Source: Paenibacillus ferrarius (GTDB lineage: Bacteria > Bacillota > Bacilli > Paenibacillales > NBRC-103111). Taken from it: 64,000 nucleotides of DNA. Below the pieces are notes generated by a model, which saw nothing but the letters and a program-made list of their open reading frames with translations, was not told the DNA's origin and did not search any database. Shown piece after piece: positions 16,895-25,957 of the stretch. Each line of letters starts with the position of its first letter. The first letter of the stretch is position 1. Position numbers and translations under genes: made by a program. Where the stretch lies: the NCBI RefSeq assembly GCF_002027705.1, contig NZ_MBTG01000045.1:124001-188000 (forward strand), read 5' to 3'.

Positions 16895-18238
16895 TTACAA
16901 CAGAAAAATGTTGAAATAGATCGTTGCGATGATGCATAAAAGCAAAGAAATCGGCGCTGCCACGATCACGTAATTACGCTGGGTCAGCCCTCCGCCTTCC
17001 TGTTCAGCAAGGACCGCCGCATACATATTAGCCGTTGAGCTGAGCAGAGTTACCCCGCTTCCAATTGCCGTGCCTGCAAGCAATGACCACCACATGGGTA
17101 TTGCGGCGGTAGGAGAAGAATAATTGAAGATTTCTTTCCCCATATCCTTCACTACCGGTATCATGGCCGCTGTATAAGGAATAGCATCCATCATCGCAGA
17201 CCCAAACGCTGTTAACCACAGCAGCAGATTGGTTAAAAAGGGAACACTCCCTTGGCTTAATTCAAGCCCTCTTGCTGCCACAAATCCCGTGAAGCCCGCA
17301 TAGGTTAATCCGCCGACCATCACAAATAAACCGAAGAAAAATAAGAATTGCGAGTCCTTGACTGCTTGCCAAGCAGTCTGAACATCTTTGTGCTTAATGT
17401 GATGCATCCATTGCTTATAGCCTAGTAGAAATAGAAGCAGCGCGCCGCTTGCAGCAATGTAAGAAGCTTTCCACCCTAGAACCCCCTGCAGCAAAAGGGT
17501 CAACAGAGTAAGCCCTGTAATAAGAGAACCTCCAATCAAAAAGAGGCGATCCTGTATCAAATAAGAAGCAGGCTGTAAGCTGAGCAGCTCCCTTTTACTC
17601 GTTTCAGCAATAACCATGCTTCTCCCATAAACCACCCACAGGATGACATACACAACGATAAGCAGAATCAAGCTAAGCGGCCCCAATTTGGCGAGCATCT
17701 GTGCAGCTGAAATAGGGACTGACTGACCGACAAGCCGGTTCGACAAATTGCCCATCAATGTTGTCATACCGCCAATATGTGCGGATAACAGAACAGAAAT
17801 TAGAAACGGAACAGGCGATAGTTTCATTATCTTCGTTGATTTCAGCAAGATAGGAACAATCACAGCGATTGCCAATAAACCATCCCACAGTGCCGAACTG
17901 GCGGCAGCAAGCAGCGACAAGCTGACCAGCAGTGTAAAGGGCTTCATGCGAAACTTGCGAATAATGTGGCTGGAACCATACGAAATAAGTCCTGTTTTCT
18001 GAAAAAGTCCGGCAATTACAAATAAACTGGTCAGCAGCAAAAGGACATGCCAGTTGGCATACGTTGTTACAGCTTTGCTGATCGGAATAATTCCCAAAAC
18101 AATCATCAGCAAGCCACCGCCTAAAGCCGTATACATGCGGTCCCAGCGTTCAATTAAGATGCACACATACGCCGCGGCAAATATAACAATGGCTGCGACC
18201 GCTTGCCAAAGCGCAGGTCCCTGTGAAAATTCCGTCAT
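16895..18238 (-). CDS. ArsB/NhaD/SLC13-type ion transporter
   Basis: 447 residues with about 11-12 membrane helices spread over the whole length, including HIGGMTTLMGNLSNRLVG near residue 155 and GSAMMDAIPYTAAMIPVV near 350, which resemble the two re-entrant loop regions of the ion transporter superfamily. Could move an anion such as arsenite, a dicarboxylate or act as a Na+/H+ antiporter; the sequence alone does not decide. Start ATG with GGGGGA eleven bases upstream. Divergent from the following TIGR04086 gene. Confidence 0.8.
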   Translation of the reverse strand: MTEFSQGPALWQAVAAIVIFAAAYVCILIERWDRMYTALGGGLLMIVLGIIPISKAVTTYANWHVLLLLTSLFVIAGLFQKTGLISYGSSHIIRKFRMKPFTLLVSLSLLAAASSALWDGLLAIAVIVPILLKSTKIMKLSPVPFLISVLLSAHIGGMTTLMGNLSNRLVGQSVPISAAQMLAKLGPLSLILLIVVYVILWVVYGRSMVIAETSKRELLSLQPASYLIQDRLFLIGGSLITGLTLLTLLLQGVLGWKASYIAASGALLLFLLGYKQWMHHIKHKDVQTAWQAVKDSQFLFFFGLFVMVGGLTYAGFTGFVAARGLELSQGSVPFLTNLLLWLTAFGSAMMDAIPYTAAMIPVVKDMGKEIFNYSSPTAAIPMWWSLLAGTAIGSGVTLLSSTANMYAAVLAEQEGGGLTQRNYVIVAAPISLLLCIIATIYFNIFLL

Positions 18239-18288
18239 AACGATTCATTTCCCCCTTAAACAGTCTGTACTAATTCTATGTGCTTGAC

Positions 18289-18296
18289 CATACAAT
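18289..18296 (+). promoter_or_regulatory. Possible sigma-E -10 element
   Basis: An exact CATACAAT 42 bases before the next gene's start. The -35 region is not convincing, so this is only a candidate. Confidence 0.3.
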
Positions 18297-18338
18297 GATG
18301 TTAATGAAAAGAACGAATATACGAAAGGATTGGTGCCT

Positions 18339-18728
18339 GTGAACCCCATGAAAACGGTCAGTCAGGTTCGAATAACGTCTCCTTTATTTTCCGGCCTTAT
18401 GTATTCATTAAGCATGATGACAATTGGAACGATAGTGACATCTTTGTTTCTGCTCTTAACCAGCACCCAAGAGAGCTCCTTACATACTTTGACAACAATT
18501 ATCCATGCGGTATCACTTTTTATTGGAGGCTGGGTTTCTGGCAAAAGAGCGGGAAACCGCGGCTGGTACCATGGAGGCATCGTTGGTTTTGTTTATTTCT
18601 TGCTTATCTTTTTGGTTGGTTTTCTTGCGTTCGATGCAGGATTAAACCTTCAATCCCTGCAGCTGCTTAGCATTTTATTCGTATCCGGAGCTTTGGGCGG
18701 CATGCTTGGCGTAAATACAAGAAAATAA
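18339..18728 (+). CDS. TIGR04086-type membrane protein (YrzE-like)
   Basis: 129 residues with four membrane helices (about 18-40, 48-68, 80-100, 105-125) and GGWVSGKRAGNRGWYHGGIVG between helices 2 and 3, the family signature. In B. subtilis the relative YrzE lies near yrbG and secDF, matching the context here. Function unknown. GTG at 18339 is chosen because AAAGGA lies nine bases before it; the upstream TTG abuts that site. Confidence 0.78.
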   Translation: MNPMKTVSQVRITSPLFSGLMYSLSMMTIGTIVTSLFLLLTSTQESSLHTLTTIIHAVSLFIGGWVSGKRAGNRGWYHGGIVGFVYFLLIFLVGFLAFDAGLNLQSLQLLSILFVSGALGGMLGVNTRK

Positions 18729-18766
18729 GATTTTTCCGTGAAATTATCACTTTCCCCCTCAGACTG

Positions 18767-18775
18767 TGATATAAT
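18767..18775 (+). promoter_or_regulatory. Extended -10 promoter of the PAP2-like gene
   Basis: TGATATAAT (TG-n-TATAAT) at 18767-18775, with a poor -35. Start of transcription would be near 18782, 42 bases before the gene. Confidence 0.6.
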
Positions 18776-18823
18776 ATCTTGGTTATTATCGTAATAAATT
18801 TCCAATATTAGGGGGAAAACACC

Positions 18824-19660
18824 ATGAGCCCGTTTCAGTCAATGACACATGCAACGGTCTATATAGTTATTACTATCTTTGTCTTGCTGATTGCTGCGAC
18901 ACGCACAAGCCCTTTCAATATTGCCGGGAGTTTCGTACAAGAAGTGTTCACTTCCCGGAAGTACCTGATTCACTTCTCCGCCCTTATCACCATTCTATTT
19001 TTCAATAAAATTGAAATGAGCATTGAGAAAAAAATGCATTTCAATGCGGATTTCACCAAATCGATCTACGGCATAGAAGGCAACTTCGTGGCTTCGATTC
19101 AGAACTTTTTTCATAATGATATCCTAACCGCAGTCAGTAGTTATTTCTACGTCGTTATATTTCCTGCTGTGATGATTGCATCTATAGCACTTTATACCTA
19201 CCAGAAAAATTATAAACTGTTTTACGCCATTTGTTATGCGTTGATGTTCAACTATATGGTCGCTATTCCATTCTATCTGTTTTTCCCAGTTAATGAAGTC
19301 TGGTCGTTTCATCCGAATGTCAAACTGTTAATTCTCGATGTATTTCCTACATTCGAACAAGATTATCGTCCTCTTTCGGGACTCGATAATTGTTTCCCAA
19401 GTTTGCACACATCAATCTCGGTTTCCATGGCTGTCATTGCTGTGAAGAGCCGCAATACATTTTGGAAAATCTTCGTGCCCTGCTCTGCGGCATTTATTAT
19501 TTTCACAATCTTCTACCTGGGCATTCATTGGCTGTCAGATATGTGCGCAGGTGTCGTACTGGGTGTTGTTGCCGCGAGATTCGGGCTGCGTATCGCAGAA
19601 GGCCGTCTGGTCCTTGGCGAGCAAGCACTTCTCAAACCTCTTAAGAACAATGAATTGTAA
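18824..19660 (+). CDS. PAP2/inositolphosphotransferase-like membrane protein
   Basis: 278 residues with about six or seven membrane helices. NCFPSLHTSISVSMA near residue 190 and FYLGIHWLSDMCAGVVLG near 230 are the PSxH and HxxxD halves of the PAP2 phosphatase active site, in the form seen in Aur1/Ipt1-like inositolphosphotransferases. The active site would face outward. Likely acts on a lipid or lipid-linked phosphate; substrate unknown. TAGGGGGAAAACACC ribosome region precedes ATG. Own promoter and terminator. Confidence 0.85.
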   Translation: MSPFQSMTHATVYIVITIFVLLIAATRTSPFNIAGSFVQEVFTSRKYLIHFSALITILFFNKIEMSIEKKMHFNADFTKSIYGIEGNFVASIQNFFHNDILTAVSSYFYVVIFPAVMIASIALYTYQKNYKLFYAICYALMFNYMVAIPFYLFFPVNEVWSFHPNVKLLILDVFPTFEQDYRPLSGLDNCFPSLHTSISVSMAVIAVKSRNTFWKIFVPCSAAFIIFTIFYLGIHWLSDMCAGVVLGVVAARFGLRIAEGRLVLGEQALLKPLKNNEL

Positions 19661-19687
19661 CTGCCTCTTATAAAAAGCCAAATAAAA

Positions 19688-19718
19688 AGCGAGAGCCTGA
19701 TGAAGGTTCTCGCTTTTT
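19688..19718. terminator. Bidirectional terminator between the PAP2-like gene and yajC
   Basis: AGCGAGAGCCT / AGGTTCTCGCT stem at 19688-19714. Followed by TTTTTTA on the plus strand and by TTTTTATTTGG on the minus strand, so it serves both convergent genes. Confidence 0.9.
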
Positions 19719-19721
19719 TAC

Positions 19722-20033
19722 TTATTCCTTAGCTGCCGATTTAGAAATCGCATTAACGGCGGAACGGTCAAACGTCATTTTCGTTGCATCATTGACACGA
19801 AGTACACAAATGTCATCCGTGATTTCCATGATCGTTCCGTGCAAACCACCAATCGTAACGACCTTATCCCCTTTTTTCAATCCACCAAGCATTAAATTGC
19901 GTGTTTTCTGTCTTTTCTGTTGTGGACGAATAAGTAAGAAGTAAAGAACAACAAACATAAGCACTAAAGGCCCGTATGTATACAAGTACCCAACTGCGCC
20001 AGTATTAGCTGCAGCATCTGCTGATAGTAACAT
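19722..20033 (-). CDS. yajC: Preprotein translocase accessory subunit YajC
   Basis: 103 residues: one membrane helix at about 17-36 ending LLIRPQQKRQK, then a small soluble domain with LKKGDKVVTIGGLHGTI, all typical. Associates with SecDF. Follows tgt on the same strand after 15 bases; AAGGAGG six bases before the ATG. Confidence 0.96.
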   Translation of the reverse strand: MLLSADAAANTGAVGYLYTYGPLVLMFVVLYFLLIRPQQKRQKTRNLMLGGLKKGDKVVTIGGLHGTIMEITDDICVLRVNDATKMTFDRSAVNAISKSAAKE

Positions 20034-20048
20034 AGGTATCCTCCTTTC

Positions 20049-21197
20049 TTAAAATCCTCTTTCATTATCATTCAGCCCATAAGAGGCAAAGAATTCATCG
20101 CGGAAATCAAGCAGTCGATCTTCCTGAATGGCTCCTCTGACATCACGCATGAGCTGTAGTAGAAAGTGAAGGTTATGAATCGTTGTCAATCGAATACCGA
20201 AAGTCTCATCCGCTTTAATCAAATGACGGATATACGCTCTGCTGTAATTCTTACACGTGTAGCAAGAACATTTGGGATCCAGCGGTCCAAAATCAGTGGC
20301 GTGCTTCGCATTGCGAATCACGAGCCGACCTTCGCTGGTCATACATGTCCCGTTCCTTGCGATCCTTGTTGGCAATACACAGTCGAACATGTCGATCCCA
20401 CGGATAGCGCCTTCAATTAAGGCATCTGGAGATCCAACGCCCATCAAATAACGCGGTTTATTCGCAGGCATAAGTGGTGTTGTATAATCCAACACTTCGT
20501 ACATCAGGTGCTTAGGCTCTCCAACACTCAGTCCACCAATAGCATACCCCGGGAAATCCATGGAAGTCAACTGCTCTGCACTTAGCCTCCGCAGATCCTC
20601 ATGCATGCCTCCTTGGATAATGGCGAACAAGCCTTGATCTTCCGGTCTGCTATGGCTTTTCAGACACCGCTCAGCCCAACGCGTCGTGCGTTCAAGAGAT
20701 TTCTTCACATAATCATACTCGGCAGGGAAAGGCGGGCATTCATCGAAAGCCATCATGATATCAGATCCGAGCGCATTCTGAATCTCCATCGCTACTTCAG
20801 GGGAAAGAAACAGCTTGTCCCCATTCAAATGCGATTTGAACGTCACGCCCTCTTCTGTAATTTTTCGCATATTGCTTAGGCTGAACACTTGAAATCCGCC
20901 GCTGTCTGTAAGGATCGGCCGATCCCAGTTCATGAACTTGTGCAATCCCCCTGCGGCTTTCACGATATCGTGACCAGGGCGAATGAACAAATGGTAGGTG
21001 TTGCTCAAAATAATTTGAGCGTCCATCGTTTTTAATTCCTCGGGGCTCATCGTTTTGACCGTTGCTTGTGTGCCAACCGGCATAAATGCCGGTGTTTCAA
21101 TGACCCCGTGAGGCGTGTGAACCTTGCCTAAGCGGGCTCCGGATTGTTTGCATGTTTTGATCGGTTCATACGTTACTGCTGCTGCCAATACATCCAC
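20049..21197 (-). CDS. tgt: tRNA-guanine transglycosylase
   Basis: Exchanges guanine 34 for preQ1 in GUN-anticodon tRNAs, a step of queuosine synthesis. 382 residues; ILTDSGGFQVFSLS near residue 95 carries the substrate-binding Asp, MFDCVLPTRIARNGT near 270 the nucleophilic Asp, and CSCYTCKNYSRAYIRHL the zinc-binding Cys3His set. Start taken at GTG 21197 (AGGAA six bases upstream); a TTG at 21188 aligns better with B. subtilis Tgt and is an alternative. Acts with queA, the next gene upstream. Confidence 0.97.
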   Translation of the reverse strand: MDVLAAAVTYEPIKTCKQSGARLGKVHTPHGVIETPAFMPVGTQATVKTMSPEELKTMDAQIILSNTYHLFIRPGHDIVKAAGGLHKFMNWDRPILTDSGGFQVFSLSNMRKITEEGVTFKSHLNGDKLFLSPEVAMEIQNALGSDIMMAFDECPPFPAEYDYVKKSLERTTRWAERCLKSHSRPEDQGLFAIIQGGMHEDLRRLSAEQLTSMDFPGYAIGGLSVGEPKHLMYEVLDYTTPLMPANKPRYLMGVGSPDALIEGAIRGIDMFDCVLPTRIARNGTCMTSEGRLVIRNAKHATDFGPLDPKCSCYTCKNYSRAYIRHLIKADETFGIRLTTIHNLHFLLQLMRDVRGAIQEDRLLDFRDEFFASYGLNDNERGF

Positions 21198-21235
21198 TTC
21201 CTATTCCTATTCTAAGCTTCTCTTCATCTTGATTA

Positions 21236-22321
21236 TTAATAAATGAACATCGCATCGCCAAAGCTAAAAAACCGATATTGCTCCCGCACAGCTTCTTCGT
21301 ACGCCTTCAAGACATGAGATTGCCCTGCAAGCGCGCTGATCAGCATCAACAAAGTTGATTTTGGCAAATGGAAATTGGTTAACAAAGCATCCACCACTCC
21401 GAACTGATACCCCGGATAAATAAAAATGCTCGTCCAGCCTTGGGAGGCTTCAATATGCAGCGGTTCAGTCCCTGCGCTTCCTGCTTGCTCGCGACTTAGT
21501 CCTGCCGCTGTTTCCAACGTGCGTGCCGAAGTTGTCCCCACCGCTATGACTCGTCTGCCATTGGCTTTCGTTTCATTGATTAAAGCGGCTGTTTCCGGTG
21601 AAAGCACATAATATTCCGAATGCATTTGATGCTCTTCAATCGTGTCGACTGAAACTGGACGGAAAGTTCCTAATCCAACGTGCAGAGTTACAAAAGCAAT
21701 TCGAACGCCCTTAGCTTGTAATTTGTCCAAATAGGCTTCAGTAAAATGCAGACCTGCAGTCGGGGCCGCAGATGATCCTTCATGCTTGGCATACACCGTC
21801 TGATAACGTTCTCGTTCAGATAGCTGCTCCTTAATGTAGGGAGGAAGCGGCATCTCGCCCAATCTGTCGAGAATTTCGTTGAAAATGCCGGTATAGCTAA
21901 ATTGAAGCACACGGGCCCCCATCTCGCCCTCTTCTACCACTTCCGCCGTTAATAACGGCTCCTCCGGATTGGCTGAATCCATATTCAGCCCAAAGACTGC
22001 CACCGCCCCCAGCTTCATGCGCTTCCCAGGCTTGACCAAGGCTTCCCAACGGTCGTCGCCCAGCGGCTTTAGAAGCAGAAGCTCGACTTTCGCTCCGGTG
22101 TCTTTCTTCGCACCAAAAAGCCGGGCTGGTATAACCCGTGTATCGTTCATCACGAGCAAATCCCCGGCTTCGATATAATCAATCAGCTGTTCAAAAGTTT
22201 GGTGAGTTGTCTCACCAGTTTGTTTGTTAAGTGCCAGCAATCTGGACGCCGTACGATTCAGCAACGGCGTCTGGGCAATTAAATTTTCGGGTAGCTCAAA
22301 ATCAAAAGATTGTACATCCAT
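21236..22321 (-). CDS. queA: S-adenosylmethionine:tRNA ribosyltransferase-isomerase
   Basis: Converts preQ1 in tRNA to epoxyqueuosine using the ribosyl part of SAM. 361 residues beginning with the family signature FDFELPENLIAQTPL. Conserved GLHFTEAYLDKLQ and THLHVGLGTFRPV-like segments and the C-terminal TNFHLPKSTLLMLISAL are present. Starts nine bases after the SpoIID-like gene, so the order SpoIID-like, queA, tgt, yajC is likely one operon. Confidence 0.97.
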   Translation of the reverse strand: MDVQSFDFELPENLIAQTPLLNRTASRLLALNKQTGETTHQTFEQLIDYIEAGDLLVMNDTRVIPARLFGAKKDTGAKVELLLLKPLGDDRWEALVKPGKRMKLGAVAVFGLNMDSANPEEPLLTAEVVEEGEMGARVLQFSYTGIFNEILDRLGEMPLPPYIKEQLSERERYQTVYAKHEGSSAAPTAGLHFTEAYLDKLQAKGVRIAFVTLHVGLGTFRPVSVDTIEEHQMHSEYYVLSPETAALINETKANGRRVIAVGTTSARTLETAAGLSREQAGSAGTEPLHIEASQGWTSIFIYPGYQFGVVDALLTNFHLPKSTLLMLISALAGQSHVLKAYEEAVREQYRFFSFGDAMFIY

Positions 22322-22330
22322 GAAGTAGTT

Positions 22331-24529
22331 TCATTCCTTAGTTATGGTAATTCCAGCGTAGTAGGACTGGAGTATTTTCTTATAATCATAGCCGAGTTCC
22401 GCATAGCCTCTTGCTCCCCACTGGGACATGCCAAGCCCATGTCCATAGCCTGTTCCTCGGAAAACAATTTGTTTGCCTGAACTTACTTGGACAACAGACG
22501 GAGAAGTCGAGCTTCCCGGCGTTGCACTGGGTTTAGACGATCCAGCCGTTCCGAGAGCTGTTAAATCCGACTTTTTCAAAGCGGTAGGGGCCGATTGTCC
22601 TGCGGATAAAACATAGATGGGCTCCGTCGCAGAACCATTTGTTTCGGTCGCCGCTGCACCAGCAATGGCTAGGCCAGTCGCATTCGGCGTATTACCAGTA
22701 TAACTGCCTGCTGGTTCAATTTCAAACCGGGTGCTGGGCAAACCGCCAAGCACCGTGCGCAGAGCATCAGGATAAGGAACTTTCACAACTGTGCCGTTCG
22801 CTTTCAGCTCAGTCACCCTGCCGGATGGGCCGCGTTTGGATATCTCTAATGTTTGCAAATCTCCCGTGATTGCAATCCCTGCTGCCGTTAATTTACCCTT
22901 GATATCACTGGCTGTATAAGGCCCTCGAGTCCAAGAAAACGCATTTGATTCCTTCTCTTGACCAATGACAAGCACCTTTTCATTAGTTGAAAGCTGATCA
23001 ATTGAAGGGTTCGCTGCATTATCAACATAAGGGGCTAGACGCACGTTAACATCTTGCTCTGTAGCCGTATAATAAGAAGCCCCATCCTTGGACTTCTGGC
23101 CGCTGTCTTTGAGATACATCGAATGCACATAACCTGTTCGACCATCTGCCAGCTGAATGCGGTACCAAATGGCTTTCCCCTTCTCTGCGCCTTCATCCGG
23201 ACTAGGCACACTGCGCAAATAAGCAAGCGGATTCCCCCATACTTCAGAGGGATCAGCGGTCATTCCTCCAGCATTAGAGGAGAACACCGGTGAAATGAGT
23301 CCATTTTTATCGCTTATGACTTCATCCTTCGTAGCATCCACTGCTTGATTCCCTGCAGGAAACTCCTTTTGAATGCCATAATACGCCTGATCAAGCGTAG
23401 TATCCGTTACTTGAGCAATCTCATACTTATTCCCTTGTTTAATCGCAAAAGTCCTTGCAGCGACTGCTTGTGCTTTCAAAGCTTCCACAGGCCAGCCAGC
23501 ACTAAGCTCGGAGCCTAAAACACCGTATAAATAAGACTCCATGGCAACTTCGTTCACCAAAGCTAATTTATCATGATAAGTACTAATTTCCATATCTCCG
23601 CGATAGCGGCGGTCTCCCCGCTCTTTCACCGTAATCCCGTCGCTTTTGGGATGGACTACCGTCTTCTGCTCGCCTGCGGCTGACGCATAATGCGGGATTG
23701 CAGCAGCACCGTTCGATGAAGCTGTAACATCAGATCGAGCAATAATATAAGAGGACTTTGCGTTTACGGCTTGCAGCGGTACATTCGGAGCTGCTTTCAG
23801 CGCAGCTGTCTTCACGGCGTCAAGCTGACCTGCCGTTGCTTCGCTGCCCACAAAAACGCTATAAGCCAGCGTTCCTGCCGCATCTTCCTGCACAGCTATT
23901 TCGGCTTGAACACCGGCTTGTATGTATACACTCATTTGCTGCTGAGCTGCCGCTTCTGTCGCATAGCTCCCGGCACTTAAGTGCAGCGGGCCTGTCAGAA
24001 CAGGAGGAACCGACTTCGTTAGCGCTGCAATCGTCCCATCTTTCAATGCCTGAGCAGCTGTGCCCTCGGCCGCCTCTTTGGTAGGAAAGCTGCCGTAATA
24101 CACTTGATAAACAGTTTTGCCTTGTTTCACTCGGCTTAACACATAACCATCCGCGGTCATTGTAGCCAGTTTGGCATATAGCGCTTTGGCCGCCGCAAAA
24201 TCCGTTGTCTCCAGCATCATGGCGCTATACTGCTCAATAGACATACGGATAGAGGTATCCGCGATGGATAACCAAGGCTTAACCACTGCATTCGCAGCAG
24301 CTCGAACACCAATTTCCAGCCCACCTGTTCCGCCGGATAGCGTAACTACTGGTTCTACCAATTTATACTTCGTTGAATCTATCAGGAGCGCAACACGAAT
24401 TTGATCCAAATGCTTTACTTCCGCTGCATGGGCAGGCGACTCCACTATTGGGAATGTTCCAAAAATCAAAGCGGCTGTAGTAATCACAGTCAACGTCTTA
24501 GGGGCGAGCAGCTTTTTTCTCCAATTCAT
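22331..24529 (-). CDS. Exported SpoIID/LytB-domain protein with SPOR-like repeats
   Basis: 732 residues. Signal peptide about 1-36 (ending SPAHA-A). Two SPOR-like units (about 95-170 and 180-260, with VYQVYYGSFPTKEAA and LHLSAGSYATEAAA). SpoIID/LytB domain from about 300, with the presumed catalytic Glu in GSELSAGWPVEALKAQAVA. An SH3-like insert (IWYRIQLADGRTGYVHS) interrupts it near 450, and the domain closes at the C-terminus with GTGYGHGLGMSQWGARGY. SpoIID proteins cut glycan strands denuded of stem peptides, and SPOR domains bind such strands, so a peptidoglycan lytic transglycosylase acting outside the membrane is the likely role. It is longer than SpoIID (about 340) and similar in build to LytB-type amidase modifiers. 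Operon head before queA. Confidence 0.85.
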   Translation of the reverse strand: MNWRKKLLAPKTLTVITTAALIFGTFPIVESPAHAAEVKHLDQIRVALLIDSTKYKLVEPVVTLSGGTGGLEIGVRAAANAVVKPWLSIADTSIRMSIEQYSAMMLETTDFAAAKALYAKLATMTADGYVLSRVKQGKTVYQVYYGSFPTKEAAEGTAAQALKDGTIAALTKSVPPVLTGPLHLSAGSYATEAAAQQQMSVYIQAGVQAEIAVQEDAAGTLAYSVFVGSEATAGQLDAVKTAALKAAPNVPLQAVNAKSSYIIARSDVTASSNGAAAIPHYASAAGEQKTVVHPKSDGITVKERGDRRYRGDMEISTYHDKLALVNEVAMESYLYGVLGSELSAGWPVEALKAQAVAARTFAIKQGNKYEIAQVTDTTLDQAYYGIQKEFPAGNQAVDATKDEVISDKNGLISPVFSSNAGGMTADPSEVWGNPLAYLRSVPSPDEGAEKGKAIWYRIQLADGRTGYVHSMYLKDSGQKSKDGASYYTATEQDVNVRLAPYVDNAANPSIDQLSTNEKVLVIGQEKESNAFSWTRGPYTASDIKGKLTAAGIAITGDLQTLEISKRGPSGRVTELKANGTVVKVPYPDALRTVLGGLPSTRFEIEPAGSYTGNTPNATGLAIAGAAATETNGSATEPIYVLSAGQSAPTALKKSDLTALGTAGSSKPSATPGSSTSPSVVQVSSGKQIVFRGTGYGHGLGMSQWGARGYAELGYDYKKILQSYYAGITITKE

Positions 24530-24803
24530 TCGACAATAATTCCTTTCTTTCGATGCATTCTATAACGTTAGACTCTAGTAAGCCGAAGAAGTTTTGTTTG
24601 ATAGCGTCGTTTTTAGCAAAAAATGTCTGGACACTCTTGGGAGAGGCCCTGACATTTCCGCGAAAATGCTGGATTATGCAGTGTTGTTAGGTCGTGGCTC
24701 CACTGCTGCTGTGAGCTTGCTTTTGGTTGATTGAGGCTGCTTTTTCGGCTGGCTCATCACCCTATAATTCCACTGTTAACGTACGCCCCGCGTAACTTCC
24801 AAC
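24530..24803. other. Intergenic region between ruvB and the SpoIID-like gene
   Basis: No supported gene. A 27-codon frame on the minus strand (about 24751-24668, starting MSQPKKQPQ) has only GGGTG directly before its ATG and no other support. The promoter of the SpoIID-like gene should lie here; TATAGA near 24567 is the only hint. Confidence 0.5.
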
Positions 24804-24850
24804 ACAAAAAAAATCTTTCACCCCCGCCATCCGGCTGAGGCAAAAGATTT
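24804..24850 (-). terminator. Terminator of the ruv operon
   Basis: AAATCTTT / AAAGATTT stem enclosing a GC-rich part at 24811-24850, followed by TTTTTGTG. It lies just beyond the ruvB stop. Confidence 0.85.
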
Positions 24851-24853
24851 CGA

Positions 24854-25861
24854 TTACTTCTGATCCGGCACCGGCAAGCCCAGATGATGATAGGCTAGCG
24901 GTGTGACGGTACGGCCGCGCGGTGTTCGCTGCAAAAAACCAATCTGCAACAGATAAGGCTCATACACATCCTCGATCGTTTGGCTCTCTTCGCCGATGGT
25001 AGCGGCAATGGTTTCCAGACCGACAGGACCGCCCTGGAAGCTCTGTATGATCGCTCGCAGCATTTTGTGATCAATCTCATCCAGACCAAGGTCATCGACT
25101 TGAATGAGCTTCAGCGCCTCTCTGGCGATGTCTAGCGTGATGATGCCATCGCCCTTGACTTGGGCGAAATCGCGAACCCGCTTCAGCAAGCGGTTAGCGA
25201 TCCGCGGTGTCCCGCGAGAGCGCATCCCGATCTCGCGCGCAGCTTCGCCGACGATGCCGACCTGCAGGATGTCGGCTGTACGGCTGACGATGTAGGTGAG
25301 CTCCTCCACCGTGTAGAACTCCAGCCGACTGACGACCCCGAAGCGGTCGCGCAGCGGCGCAGACAGCAGTCCGACGCGCGTCGTCGCGCCGATCATCGTG
25401 AACGGCGGCAAGTCCAGCCGCACGGAGCGTGCGCTCGGTCCCTTGCCGATGATAATGTCAAGGGCAAAGTCCTCCATCGCCGGGTACAGCACCTCTTCCA
25501 CCGTACGGTGGAGACGGTGAATCTCGTCGATGAAAAGCACGTCGCCCTCCTGCAAATTCGTCAGGATGGCAGCAAGATCGCCCGGCCGTTCAATCGCTGG
25601 GCCGGAGGTCGTTCTGATACTCACGCCAAGTTCGTTGGCGATGATGTTGGACAGCGTGGTTTTGCCTAAGCCAGGCGGACCGTACAGCAGCACATGATCA
25701 AGTGCTTCTTTACGCATCTTGGCGGCTTCAATATAAATCTTAAGGTTCTCCTTCGCCTGCTTCTGGCCGATATATTCGGCCAAATAACGAGGACGCAGGC
25801 TATATTCAATGACATTGTCCTCCATCATCAAATTAGCCGATATAATCCGGTCATTGTCCAT
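24854..25861 (-). CDS. ruvB: Holliday junction branch migration ATPase RuvB
   Basis: 335 residues. AAA+ motor that drives branch migration with RuvA. Walker A LLYGPPGLGKTTLSN near residue 60, Walker B VLFIDEIHRLHR near 105, sensor 1 and arginine-finger region TMIGATTRVGLLSAPLRDRFG, and a C-terminal winged helix (LQIGFLQRTPRGR). AGGAGG six bases before ATG. Last gene of ruvC-ruvA-ruvB. Confidence 0.98.
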   Translation of the reverse strand: MDNDRIISANLMMEDNVIEYSLRPRYLAEYIGQKQAKENLKIYIEAAKMRKEALDHVLLYGPPGLGKTTLSNIIANELGVSIRTTSGPAIERPGDLAAILTNLQEGDVLFIDEIHRLHRTVEEVLYPAMEDFALDIIIGKGPSARSVRLDLPPFTMIGATTRVGLLSAPLRDRFGVVSRLEFYTVEELTYIVSRTADILQVGIVGEAAREIGMRSRGTPRIANRLLKRVRDFAQVKGDGIITLDIAREALKLIQVDDLGLDEIDHKMLRAIIQSFQGGPVGLETIAATIGEESQTIEDVYEPYLLQIGFLQRTPRGRTVTPLAYHHLGLPVPDQK

Positions 25862-25957
25862 CGTGATCCTCCTAAGAGCTTCCCGTAAGGAAAGCTGACT
25901 TCGTAAACCCTTATGTATACTATGAATTCTATGATTCCATAACGCTCATCACTTCTA

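Noticed and set aside
24668..24751. 27-codon frame starting MSQPKKQPQ in the ruvB to SpoIID-like gap
   Set aside because: Ribosome site too weak and too close to the ATG; no other support.
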